A stretch of DNA of 64,000 bases from Oscillospiraceae bacterium. GTDB taxonomy: Bacteria; Bacillota; Clostridia; Oscillospirales; Acutalibacteraceae. Numbering within the stretch: position 1 is the stretch's first letter; every line of letters begins with the position of its first letter. Position numbers and translations under genes: made by a program. The stretch covers positions 1-64,000 of the forward strand of contig SVOK01000007.1 in NCBI GenBank assembly GCA_015066445.1, read 5' to 3'. The notes below the pieces were generated by a model that was not told the DNA's origin, made no database searches, and worked only from the letters and a program-made list of their open reading frames with translations. This document shows positions 9,304-16,979 of the stretch, in pieces.

Positions 9304-9450
9304 AAAACCAACTCCTTAGTTTTAAAAAAATTCTGAGTTGATATCAGCTTAAATATAATAAGCTACAAAAACCCATTTAATTGTATATTACAATATATAA
9401 ACGCTTTTGTCAATTACTTTTACCCTATTTTTTAGTTCTTTGCCACATAA

Positions 9451-9594
9451 ATTAAAGTTAAGCTATGACAAATATTCAAAGAATATTGTAGGGGCAGGTC
9501 TCTGTGCCTGCCCGCTAATTACTGTTTTTTTGCGGGAGGGCATTGAAACCCTCCCCTACAAAGTTTATTTAATTCACACAGATAAACATTAATT
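9451..9594. repeat. MITE-like repeat, copy 1
   Basis: This 144-bp element matches, in inverted orientation, the element at 37204-37346. The core is two GC-rich palindromic arms, GGGGCAGGTCTCTGTGCCTG and GCGGGAGGGCATTGAAACCC. The outer ends approach an inverted repeat, with TAAACATTAAT on the right and a decayed version on the left. No coding capacity. Its right end touches the stop codon of the HTH gene. Confidence 0.75.
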
Positions 9595-9815
9595 TAACGT
9601 TGGGGATACTTTAGTCCCTTAGGAAGACCTAAAATATAATCGGCGGAAACACCATAAAATTTACAAAGAGTAATTAAGTGTTCAATAGGTAAAGGTCTTT
9701 TGCTGTTTTCATATTGTGCATAATAGCTTTGGGACGTATTAAGCAATTTAGCAATGTCCTTTTGATACAAATCCTTATCCTCTCTTAAATCCCGCAAATT
9801 CTGTGCATAGTTCAT
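9594..9815 (-). CDS. XRE-family helix-turn-helix regulator
   Basis: The 73-residue protein is a single Cro/C1-type DNA-binding domain: LRDLREDKDLYQKDIAKLL, TSQSYYAQYENSKRPLP and LCKFYGVSADYILGL. ATG 9815 follows AAAGGGAGT at good spacing; an upstream GTG-type start is not needed. Such small proteins are often autoregulators or the antitoxin-like half of a pair, but no partner is adjacent. It faces a consensus promoter on the other strand (9876-9904) that overlaps an AGTTC...GAACT inverted repeat, a plausible operator. Confidence 0.85.
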   Translation of the reverse strand: MNYAQNLRDLREDKDLYQKDIAKLLNTSQSYYAQYENSKRPLPIEHLITLCKFYGVSADYILGLPKGLKYPQR

Positions 9816-9875
9816 AATTAAACTCCCTTTCATTTGCACTTTTAACTAAATATAGCATAGTTCATAAATAAACTG

Positions 9876-9904
9876 TTGACGGCAGTTCGTTTGTGAACTA
9901 TAAT
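9876..9904 (+). promoter_or_regulatory. Consensus promoter with embedded inverted repeat
   Basis: TTGACG (9876-9881) and TATAAT (9899-9904) are 17 bases apart. AGTTC-N6-GAACT lies in the spacer, and a half-like AGTTCATAAATAAACT is 20 bases away. It reads away from the HTH gene, so that protein may bind here. Confidence 0.6.
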
Positions 9905-9910
9905 ATAGTT

Positions 9911-9990
9911 ATACCTCGCCAAACGATTGTTGCTACACGAACAATAAAAGAGTACAGTAAGGGTTTACCCATCTGTACTCTTTTATCTCT
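9911..9990 (+). ncRNA. Candidate short orphan transcript
   Basis: Between the promoter at 9876-9904 and a strong terminator (9946-9986) there is no open reading frame, so the expected product is a transcript of about 75-80 nucleotides. It can form a hairpin ATTGTT-N8-AACAAT followed by the terminator hairpin. It could be a small RNA controlled by the neighbouring HTH protein. Alternatively the promoter could be spurious and the terminator belong only to the gene at 10006. Confidence 0.4.
9946..9986. terminator. Bidirectional terminator
   Basis: A 12-bp stem AAAAGAGTACAG / CTGTACTCTTTT can end the leftward gene at 10006 and the candidate rightward small RNA. Confidence 0.75.
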
Positions 9991-10005
9991 TTCGCCAAAA
10001 TAATG

Positions 10006-11367
10006 TTAAATATTATTTTGCAATGCATCGTATTCTTTTGCAATTTGCGACCAGGTCACAGGTCCAACCGCTCCCGAAACGGGAATACCGTAAAGACGCT
10101 GAAATTCCGATACCGCATTTTCAGTCTGTTCGCCGAAAAAACCGGTGACCGGTATTTTGGGAATAGCAGTTATATCATCGGCTATTCGGGACAGATAGGT
10201 CTGTAAATCGGTAACATCTGAGCTTCTCATACCTACTGTCAGGAAATATCCCGGATAAAGCTTTGCATCGCTGCCCTGATAGCCCTCAGGCAAAGCTGCT
10301 ACAGTTTCTATATACACTCTTGATATTTCATTCCAGGTAGCATTGTCAACAATTCCTGTTACAGGAAGACCGTAAAAGCTTTGAAAACGCTCTACCGCCG
10401 CCACAGTTCCCGAATCAAAATATCCGCTTATGGGAACAGGCTCTAAACTGCCATTAAAATAGGATATAACGCTAAGGTAATACTGCACCGTTCTCACGGG
10501 AACACCGCTCATTCCCTCTGATACTTCTTCGCCGAAAGGCAGAGATGCTTCCTCAAGAGTTATCCCCTCTGCCGCAAGCTCGGAAAGCTTTTTAACCCCC
10601 GTATAATATCTTTTAATGCTGTACCAGGTGGATTTATCCACCTCTCCTGTTATGGGCAGGTTAAAAATCTCCTGAAATTTTCTGACAGCCGCCTCTGTTT
10701 CAAGTGTGAAAATTCCGTTTTCTGCAGGTATATCAGGTATAGCAGGATAATTCCTGCCTATTCGGTTAAGCTGCACCTGAATTATACGGACATTATTTCC
10801 AGCTGAACCAACCCTTAATGGCACTCCGGGATAAGATTCCTCGGTAAATCCCACCGGCGCATTTTCAACAATTCCTATATCGTTACCGTAATAATTCTGA
10901 AGTATTTCATAAGGAGTGCGCCCCTGCTCGGCAAGAGAAACCGTTCCCCATTGAGAAAGTCCCTGACAGGTAGAAGTTGTGCCGTTGCAAAAAGCGGTGA
11001 AAAGCGGCTGTATATTCCCCTGCCTTACCACATAATCGTTAAAAATATCATCTACTATGTAGCTTATATTTTCAAAAACCTCTCTGTCAGGTACAAAAGC
11101 CTGATCGAATTGGGTAGAATTAGTTATATCAAAATTATACCCTCTGGACGGATACCATTCTGTATACACTCTGTTTAAAGCGAAGGTAACAATAGCGTAA
11201 ATATTAGCCCTTAAAGCCTCCTCAGGCCAAGTGGGATAAATTTCACTTGAAGCCACGTTTTTAACATAATCAACAAACGGTACGGTAACATTCTGTGCCT
11301 GAGAGCCTGGCGGTCCTAAATGCACAGTTATTGTTTCAGGTATTATCGGATAATCAACTGTAGGCAT
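10006..11367 (-). CDS. SpoIID-like domain protein with three peptidoglycan-binding domains
   Basis: The 453-residue protein begins with a SpoIID-like region (about 25-165; VDYVKNVASSEIYPTWPEEA, then ALNRVYTEWY and TSTCQGLSQWG). It continues with three PG_binding_1 domains at about 185-245, 290-350 and 385-445, each with a pattern like GYFDSGTVAAVERFQSFYGLPVTG. SpoIID enzymes cut peptidoglycan during spore engulfment, and PG_binding_1 domains hold wall. There is no signal peptide, so export, or a role inside the mother cell, is unclear. A small beta-domain gene lies 15 bases upstream in the same operon. I infer a spore-envelope role. Confidence 0.75.
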   Translation of the reverse strand: MPTVDYPIIPETITVHLGPPGSQAQNVTVPFVDYVKNVASSEIYPTWPEEALRANIYAIVTFALNRVYTEWYPSRGYNFDITNSTQFDQAFVPDREVFENISYIVDDIFNDYVVRQGNIQPLFTAFCNGTTSTCQGLSQWGTVSLAEQGRTPYEILQNYYGNDIGIVENAPVGFTEESYPGVPLRVGSAGNNVRIIQVQLNRIGRNYPAIPDIPAENGIFTLETEAAVRKFQEIFNLPITGEVDKSTWYSIKRYYTGVKKLSELAAEGITLEEASLPFGEEVSEGMSGVPVRTVQYYLSVISYFNGSLEPVPISGYFDSGTVAAVERFQSFYGLPVTGIVDNATWNEISRVYIETVAALPEGYQGSDAKLYPGYFLTVGMRSSDVTDLQTYLSRIADDITAIPKIPVTGFFGEQTENAVSEFQRLYGIPVSGAVGPVTWSQIAKEYDALQNNI

Positions 11368-11382
11368 ATTTTATCCCCTCCG

Positions 11383-11913
11383 TTACAAATCAAATCGTTC
11401 TGATTCATCGAAGACCATAGGGCTTTTATCTGCGCCTGCGGTTTCAAACAGCATCATATTAGACCTTTGTAAGGAAGTAACACCGCTGAATATAGGTATG
11501 TTTATATGCACATTATCAACATACCCCTCGGCTTTAACCTCCATATTATAGGTAGCATAAGGCGTTGCGTTATTTCCCGATTCAAGAGATATTTGCTTAT
11601 TTGGCGCTTCAAGCACAAAAGGTCTTGTTCTGCCGCTTTCATCAGTAAATGCGGTATCTATAATTTGCATATCGTTATAGTTTCCTGTAAATACTGTTAC
11701 CCTTGCATTAGCAACGGGATAAATTTCTCTGAGACTTGTAACAATTGCTATGAGCTTTCCGCTGCTATAGGGCTGTTCATTGGCTTTAGGTAAAGTGTTT
11801 TCCAAATCAAAAGTTTGTTGGTCGCTCTCTGTAGCCATAGCAGGAATTCTCCTCGCCGATTTATACATATCAAGCATTTCTTTTTTGTAACGTTCTATAA
11901 GATTTTTGTCCAC
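11383..11913 (-). CDS. Protein with carboxypeptidase-regulatory-like beta domain
   Basis: The 176-residue protein has a charged N-terminus and a central region GKLIAIVTSLREIYPVANAR, then VTVF and ITDESG-like strands. This resembles transthyretin-like carboxypeptidase-regulatory domains found in wall and spore-surface proteins. No signal peptide or membrane segment. A GTG start is used, 7 bases after AGAGGTG. It is 15 bases upstream of the SpoIID/PG-binding gene, so the two are expected to act together. Function unknown. Confidence 0.6.
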   Translation of the reverse strand: MDKNLIERYKKEMLDMYKSARRIPAMATESDQQTFDLENTLPKANEQPYSSGKLIAIVTSLREIYPVANARVTVFTGNYNDMQIIDTAFTDESGRTRPFVLEAPNKQISLESGNNATPYATYNMEVKAEGYVDNVHINIPIFSGVTSLQRSNMMLFETAGADKSPMVFDESERFDL

Positions 11914-12026
11914 AATAGGTCACCTCTACATCAAAATATGCTCTTAAAGTCCCTATTGTTACAATATTGCTTGAAAAGAATTAAAAATTAATGTATAATA
12001 ATTAAAAATATTAGGAGCTGATTTCC

Positions 12027-12872
12027 TTGGTAACACTTTCTAACGGAATAATAAAAGCTGAAATTATAGAAAAAGGCGCTGAAATACGCCGCCTTACAGT
12101 AAACGGTGAGGATAGATTCTGGAGCGGGGACCCTGAAATCTGGGGCGGTGTAGCTCCGGTGCTCTTTCCAAACTGCGGCGGTATGAAAGATGATAAGTAT
12201 ACTTTCAACGGCAAGGAATACAATATTATAAAACACGGTTTTGCAAAAAATATGGTTTTCGAGGTTGAAAGCCAAAGCTCAAACTCTGCGGTTTTCTTGC
12301 TTAAAGATACCGAAGAAACCCTGAAATCTTACCCTTGGCATTTTGAATTCAGAATAAAATATACACTTGTGGCAGCATCTGTTAAGGTTGAATACGATAT
12401 AAAAAACACTTCAGATACCCCAATGTATGCCGCAGTCGGCGGTCACGAGGCTTACTCCTGTCCTGAGGGAGTTGAAGATTATGACATAATCTTTGAAAAG
12501 AAGGAAACCCTGCGTTCAATTCAGGTTGAAAACGGAATACTCTCAAGAAACACCGAAACAGTACTTTTTGAAAGTAATACCCTTCCGCTTTATAACAAAT
12601 ACTTTGAGATAGACGCTCTTGTTCTTACAGATTTAAAATCCCGCTTTGTAACACTCAGAAACCGCAAAAACGGCAAATCAGTTTCAGTAAGCTTTGGCGA
12701 CTTTGATTATCTTCTTATCTGGACTATTCCCGAAGCCCCCTATGTTTGCATTGAACCTTGGACCGCTCCGCCTTCTTACCAAGATGAGGGTTATGACATA
12801 ACAAAAAAAGAAGGCACAACAAAGATTGAGCCCTCCGAAAGCTTTAAAACAAAGCATATAATTTATTTTTGA
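12027..12872 (+). CDS. Aldose 1-epimerase-like protein (galactose mutarotase family)
   Basis: The 281-residue protein fits the LacX-like branch of the mutarotase superfamily: GAEIRRLTVNGEDRFWSG, VLFPNCGG, HGFAKNMVFEVE, GGHEAYSCP and CIEPWTAPP. Members interconvert alpha and beta anomers of sugars or sugar phosphates. The start is TTG 12027, placed 7 bases after AGGAGCT. It is monocistronic and ends at a hairpin shared with the 6S RNA gene on the other strand. The exact sugar is not deducible. Confidence 0.85.
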   Translation: MVTLSNGIIKAEIIEKGAEIRRLTVNGEDRFWSGDPEIWGGVAPVLFPNCGGMKDDKYTFNGKEYNIIKHGFAKNMVFEVESQSSNSAVFLLKDTEETLKSYPWHFEFRIKYTLVAASVKVEYDIKNTSDTPMYAAVGGHEAYSCPEGVEDYDIIFEKKETLRSIQVENGILSRNTETVLFESNTLPLYNKYFEIDALVLTDLKSRFVTLRNRKNGKSVSVSFGDFDYLLIWTIPEAPYVCIEPWTAPPSYQDEGYDITKKEGTTKIEPSESFKTKHIIYF

Positions 12873-12875
12873 TAT

Positions 12876-12910
12876 GAAAAGGCTACAACCGATGGTTGTA
12901 GCCTTTCAAT
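12876..12910. terminator. Terminator shared by the mutarotase and 6S RNA genes
   Basis: AAAGGCTACAACC and its complement, around a four-base loop, form a perfect stem with T-rich sequence on both sides. Confidence 0.8.
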
Positions 12911-12920
12911 TTTGCTATAA

Positions 12921-13121
12921 CGCTGTCCCGCTCTGCCGTAATGTGCTTAAGATAACCTAGCCATAAAGCCAGGTGGGTGCCGACCGTGCAGCTTCGCGCT
13001 CCCTTCTTCCGAACTCGGCACAGCCGCGGGAGGTCTGCAAGCCCACTGCACGAGTGTAGGCCCCAAAAATTAAAAGTGTAGGGTTATATAAGTCACGGTC
13101 CGCGAACAGAGCAGGACACAT
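12921..13121 (-). ncRNA. ssrS: 6S RNA
   Basis: Read leftward, the roughly 200-nt transcript is closed by an 11-bp helix: GTCCTGCTCTG (13117-13107) with CAGAGCGGGAC (12935-12925). Inside is a long imperfect hairpin with the conserved-looking block CTCCCGCGGCTGTGCCGAG, then GTTCGGAAG, and the return strand CGGTCGGCACCCACCTGG. Length, closing stem, large internal bubble and terminal stem fit clostridial 6S RNA, which sequesters housekeeping RNA polymerase in stationary phase. The assignment is from structure and memory of the family, not from a covariance search. Confidence 0.8.
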
Positions 13122-13135
13122 AATCTGTAATAAAA

Positions 13136-13450
13136 TTATTTATTATCTATCTCGAAGAAATCTTCAAGTCTTTCTACGAAAGCATCGGCAACCATTTCAT
13201 ATTCATCGTCGTCCTCGATTTCGTAGTAATATTCCTCGCCGTCTTCTTCTCCAACCTTAACAATTACAAGCTCTCCGCTGTCCTCAAGCATTTTCTGAGG
13301 GTCATTAAAGGTGGGTAGCATTGCAAGATAACGTCCTGTATCGGTCTCAATAGCGTCCAATACTTCAAAGGTATACTCTTTACCGTCGTCATCAGTAAGT
13401 GTGATTAAATCAGGGTTATAATCATATTCATTCTTGTTTTGTTCGCTCAT
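13136..13450 (-). CDS. DUF1292 protein
   Basis: A very acidic 104-residue protein with the DUF1292 pattern: ITLTDDDGKEYTFEVLDAIE, YLAMLP and EEYYYEIEDDDEYEMVADAF. This family (YrzB-like) is conserved in Firmicutes, and its function is unknown. It lies directly upstream of the 6S RNA on the same strand, so a read-through transcript could feed 6S RNA. No signal peptide. Confidence 0.85.
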   Translation of the reverse strand: MSEQNKNEYDYNPDLITLTDDDGKEYTFEVLDAIETDTGRYLAMLPTFNDPQKMLEDSGELVIVKVGEEDGEEYYYEIEDDDEYEMVADAFVERLEDFFEIDNK

Positions 13451-13517
13451 AATAAAAACTCCTTAAATATTTTGCGCATTTCTTTCCCAATTATTTTAAT
13501 ACCAAACCGCTTTCAAG

Positions 13518-15422
13518 TCAATGGGTATTATTCACATTTTTGCTGTTTTCGTAATCAATAACCCTGCGGAACTGTGTCTCATAAAGCTCACGGTAACCCT
13601 CACTCTTTGAAAGCAGTTCATCGTGGTTGCCGGTTTCGGTAATAGTTCCGTTTTCAATAAGCATTATTTTATCCGCCGCCATAATAGTTGAAAGTCGGTG
13701 AGCTATTACAATGCTCGTTCTGCCAACCATTATTCGGTTAAGAGCCGACTGTATCTGACTTTCGGATACAGAATCGAGTGATGACGTTGCTTCATCAAGA
13801 ATAAGTATTTTAGGGTCCTTCAAAATAACACGTGCTATTGATACTCTTTGCTTCTCACCTCCCGAAAGCTTAAGGCCTCGGTTTCCAACAACAGTATCAA
13901 ACTTTTGAGGCAAGCGGTCAATAAAATCGTAAATATTTGCAATTTTACAGGCATTTATAATTTCTTCCATTGAAGCCTCAGGCTTAGCATATAACAGATT
14001 TTCGAGTATCGTACCATTGAAAAGATATGTATCCTGCGTAACTATTCCGATATTTGTTCTGAGATACGCAAGGTCATAATCCCTAACATCAGTTCCTGCC
14101 ACTTTAACAGCGCCCTCTACCGTATCGTAAAGTCTTGGTATCAGACCGATAATAGTTGATTTGCCCGCACCCGACGTGCCGACTATGGCATACATTTTGC
14201 CCGACGGCACAAAAAAGCTTATGCCTTTAAGAATTTCCTTTGTTTTTTCATAAGAAAACTTAACATCGCAAAACTCAACCGAGCTATCCCCCATATCAGG
14301 CTTTTGCGGATTTTCGGGATTTTCAATTTCACAGCTGCGGTCAAGATATTCAAAAATTCTTGTAAACAAAGCAAGTGAACGAACAAAATCCACCTGCAAA
14401 TTAAGTAGCATTCTAACCGGCTGATAAAGTCTGTTCACAAGTGCTACAACAACCGTTATATCACCGACAGTTAAATCCGTTTCGGCACTACCCATTATAA
14501 AAAAGCCGCCAGCAAAGTATATCATTAAGGGCGCTATCTGGATAAACATTCCAAGCATTACGTGGAACCAGCTGCCTGCACGGTGCTCTTTGATAGAAAT
14601 CTGTGTAGTCTCATTATTGATTTTTTTAAAGCGCTCAAACTCAACCTTTTCCTTTGTGAAAAGCTTTACTAACATAGAACCGCTCACAGATAATGTTTCA
14701 TTTACCTGCTGGTTTAATTCATCGTGCTTTTCCTGTGATTCTGACGCTAAGGTCCAACGCTTTTTACCAACAGAACGTGTGGGGAAAATCATAATCGGTA
14801 AAACAATAAGCCCCACAATAGCTAACCGCCAGTCGGTATAAAATAAATAAAATACCGAAACAACCACCGTAAGTGTATTGCTTACAATAGATGTAAGCAT
14901 TCCTGAAACAACCGAGCTAACCCCATTGATATCGCTATTCATTCGGGTTATAATATCGCCCTGCTTTTCGTTAGTAAAAAAGGAATGTGGCATATGCTGA
15001 AGATGGTCATACATCTCGTTACGCATATCATATATTATTTTCTGCGAAATCCAGGAATTTATGTACTGCTCCAAAACACTTATTACCTGTGAAGCGGTAA
15101 GAACAATAAACGCTAACCCGACGAGTGTTAGCAAGTAGGTTATTTCCTTAGAAAAGGCAGATGTATTCGCCCCTGTTAAAGTATCAACTATCCAACCGGT
15201 TATAATTGATGGGAATAATCCCAAAACAGCCGAAACAATAAGCGCTAAGAACACAAGTAAAAAATGCCATTTATAAGGCTTTAAATATTTAAGAATTCTT
15301 AAAAGCAAGGCTTTTGAAAATTTAGGCTTGTTGTTTTTTTCTTCATCGGTCAAAAAACCTCTCGGACCTCTCGGTCCTCCGGGTCCTCTCATTCCCGCAG
15401 GAGGCGGCATCATAGGACGCAT
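13518..15422 (-). CDS. ABC exporter, fused permease and ATPase
   Basis: A 634-residue half-transporter with a Pro/Gly-rich N-terminus (MRPMMPPPAGMRGPGGPRGP), six membrane segments (about 50-330) and a nucleotide-binding domain. The latter shows Walker A GTSGAGKST near 415, signature LSGGEKQR near 525, Walker B ILILDEATSSLD and AHRLSTI. It resembles MsbA/LmrA-like multidrug exporters acting as homodimers. The ATG follows AGGGGTGACC. Substrate unknown. Confidence 0.9.
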   Translation of the reverse strand: MRPMMPPPAGMRGPGGPRGPRGFLTDEEKNNKPKFSKALLLRILKYLKPYKWHFLLVFLALIVSAVLGLFPSIITGWIVDTLTGANTSAFSKEITYLLTLVGLAFIVLTASQVISVLEQYINSWISQKIIYDMRNEMYDHLQHMPHSFFTNEKQGDIITRMNSDINGVSSVVSGMLTSIVSNTLTVVVSVFYLFYTDWRLAIVGLIVLPIMIFPTRSVGKKRWTLASESQEKHDELNQQVNETLSVSGSMLVKLFTKEKVEFERFKKINNETTQISIKEHRAGSWFHVMLGMFIQIAPLMIYFAGGFFIMGSAETDLTVGDITVVVALVNRLYQPVRMLLNLQVDFVRSLALFTRIFEYLDRSCEIENPENPQKPDMGDSSVEFCDVKFSYEKTKEILKGISFFVPSGKMYAIVGTSGAGKSTIIGLIPRLYDTVEGAVKVAGTDVRDYDLAYLRTNIGIVTQDTYLFNGTILENLLYAKPEASMEEIINACKIANIYDFIDRLPQKFDTVVGNRGLKLSGGEKQRVSIARVILKDPKILILDEATSSLDSVSESQIQSALNRIMVGRTSIVIAHRLSTIMAADKIMLIENGTITETGNHDELLSKSEGYRELYETQFRRVIDYENSKNVNNTH

Positions 15423-15561
15423 TATCAGGTCACCCCTTATTCAGTAATTTATCGACTATAAATTTTATTTTAACATATTTTTTATTAAAAGCCAAGACTA
15501 TTGGAAAAATATGAACAAAAAATTAATTTTTATATTTTTAACAAAAGTTTTCAAATTTTTA

Positions 15562-15590
15562 TTGACAAACTGTGTATTATGCTGTATAAT
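15562..15590 (+). promoter_or_regulatory. Perfect consensus promoter of the micro-cistron transcript
   Basis: TTGACA (15562-15567) and TATAAT (15585-15590) are exactly 17 bases apart. Transcription should start near 15597, just before the first Shine-Dalgarno. Confidence 0.85.
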
Positions 15591-15596
15591 AAAGAC

Positions 15597-16163
15597 AACA
15601 AAAGAAAGGAGGAGCAACAGTATGAGGAAGGACACTCCACCCGCAAGTTCATAAAATAAAATAAAAGTGGTGATTCCAATGAAGTAATTATTAAGAAACC
15701 CAAACAAAATAACAATGATTTACGGTGAAACCAATGTACTAAAAACTTTTTTCGGATAAAATAAAGTCTCAGATGTGATGTGATATGAAAATATTAAAAA
15801 CAGACTTTAAAAAATAAATTAAAGGTGAGTCCGATGCACAATTGGTTAACTGAATAGTGTTATAAAGTTTCCGTTGAGGAAATTTAATATAAAAAATAAC
15901 CTTAAAGGTGATTTATATGATTGTGAGGAAACAAGCTATCAAATAAATTATTAAGGGTGAGTCCAATGTACTATTTTAAAAAAGGCTCGATTTTCGATTA
16001 AGCTTAAATTTTGAGTATTAGATTTTTATACAAGTTAGTGTAGCAAAATAAAAATATCAGTTTAACCGTAATAACGGAATAAAGCTAAAAAGAATTGAGT
16101 GAGTGATCATAAAAACTGAATATTAAAACGGCTGTAGCAGGAAATTGTTACAGCCGTTTTTTT
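15597..16163 (+). other. Transcript with an array of seven micro-cistrons
   Basis: Between a perfect promoter and a terminator lie seven tiny open frames, each with its own ribosome binding site: MRKDTPPASS (15622-15654, SD AAAGGAGG), MK (15679-15687), MY (15734-15742), MKILKTDFKK (15785-15817), MHNWLTE (15834-15857), MIVRKQAIK (15917-15946) and MYYFKKGSIFD (15966-16001). Five have GGTGA exactly five bases before ATG, three with the shared context GGTGAnnCC(A/G)ATG plus one GGTGAAACCAATG. Starts are spaced 57, 55, 51, 49, 83 and 49 bases. A decayed eighth unit (GAGTGATC-ATA) lies near 16100. No longer frame explains it. It may be peptide-coding, a translation-dependent regulator or a decayed locus. 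Confidence 0.6.
16125..16163. terminator. Terminator of the micro-cistron transcript
   Basis: AAAACGGCTGTA and TACAGCCGTTTT form a stem followed by seven T. It also works for the leftward lipoprotein gene at 16197. Confidence 0.85.
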
Positions 16164-16196
16164 ATTTGTTACAGAACCTTTTATTTTTAATATTAA

Positions 16197-16613
16197 TTAT
16201 TCTTTTTCTCTGAACTTGATTTTGTAAATACCGAAATCTTCTTCATTATCAACTATCTTTAATTCAAAGGTATAAACAACATCTTTCGCTTCTACGGTAC
16301 CTGTCGCTTTTACATAACTTCCCTTGATCTCGGCACTGTCGTCCTCGAAATCCTCATATTCATACTCAATAAGCTGAAAGCCCTTGGTAAAATCCAAATT
16401 CTTTTCCTTTTCCAAAAGGGCAAAGTAGCTCGCAACCTCATCAGCAGTTATAGCACATTCAGAATGAATAAGCTCTGCCGCATCATCGAAACGGTCCTCT
16501 TCTACGCAAAGAACAAAATCTTCTACTGTATTCTTAATTTGCTTATCGGTGCTATTGCAACCCGAGAGCAAACAAATAGAAAAAACCATAACCCACACAA
16601 GAAACCTCTTCAT
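16197..16613 (-). CDS. Small lipoprotein, DUF4878-like
   Basis: The 138-residue protein has a lipoprotein signal (VFSICLLSGC, Cys at about residue 19) and a compact alpha+beta domain starting with VEDFVLCVEEDRFDDAAELI. This resembles the NTF2-like/DUF4878 fold of surface lipoproteins. It should be anchored on the outer face of the membrane. Function not known. It is followed by a terminator and preceded by a 40-base gap. Confidence 0.65.
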   Translation of the reverse strand: MKRFLVWVMVFSICLLSGCNSTDKQIKNTVEDFVLCVEEDRFDDAAELIHSECAITADEVASYFALLEKEKNLDFTKGFQLIEYEYEDFEDDSAEIKGSYVKATGTVEAKDVVYTFELKIVDNEEDFGIYKIKFREKE

Positions 16614-16653
16614 AATAAAACGCCTTTCTTTAGCTTAAAATTAACAGATGTAT

Positions 16654-16950
16654 TTATTCTTCCACAAAATCAAGACAGCTTCTGGTTTCGGTAAAGGGTC
16701 TAACCTTGGTATCAGCCACAGCAACATGCTTCGGGTGAACAGCATAACCCTTTAAAGCCTCCTCATTTTCAAATACAGAGTAAAGCATAACATCTGCATT
16801 AGATGAGGGTAACGACTCGGTCTGTACCTTTATTTCCAAAAGCCCCGGAATTTCTCCCATAAGACCCTCAAGCCCCTGCTTTATTCCAAGCTTTACTTCA
16901 TCATTATTAAATTCAGATTTAAGTTTCCAAAGAATAATATGTTTAACCAT
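16654..16950 (-). CDS. Dabb (stress-responsive A/B barrel) protein
   Basis: The 98-residue protein has the Dabb pattern: VKHIILWKLK at the start, GLEGLMGEIPGLLEIKV, YSVFENEEALKGYAVHPKH and VRPFTETRSCLDF. Dabb proteins form dimeric ferredoxin-like barrels and are found in stress responses and some enzyme pathways. The precise role is unknown. It lies 29 bases downstream of the YdcF-like gene, likely in one operon. Confidence 0.85.
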   Translation of the reverse strand: MVKHIILWKLKSEFNNDEVKLGIKQGLEGLMGEIPGLLEIKVQTESLPSSNADVMLYSVFENEEALKGYAVHPKHVAVADTKVRPFTETRSCLDFVEE

Positions 16951-16979
16951 AAAAATCAGTCCTTTTAAAAAATAAAAAT

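Noticed and set aside
9156..9360. Possible metal riboswitch ahead of the CorC/HlyC gene
   Set aside because: No convincing multi-helix fold or terminator is visible; a small open frame explains the conserved-looking stretch better.
9451..9594. CRISPR-like repeat at the GC-rich arms
   Set aside because: There are only two arms per copy and no spacers; the whole unit is a dispersed element.
12921..13121. Possible SRP RNA or 5S rRNA
   Set aside because: The length, 11-bp closing helix and long bubble fit 6S RNA; the SRP Alu/GGNR motifs and 5S arms are not seen.
15498..15707. 69-codon leftward frame over the micro-cistron promoter
   Set aside because: AT-rich chance frame; opposite to a perfect promoter, no Shine-Dalgarno.
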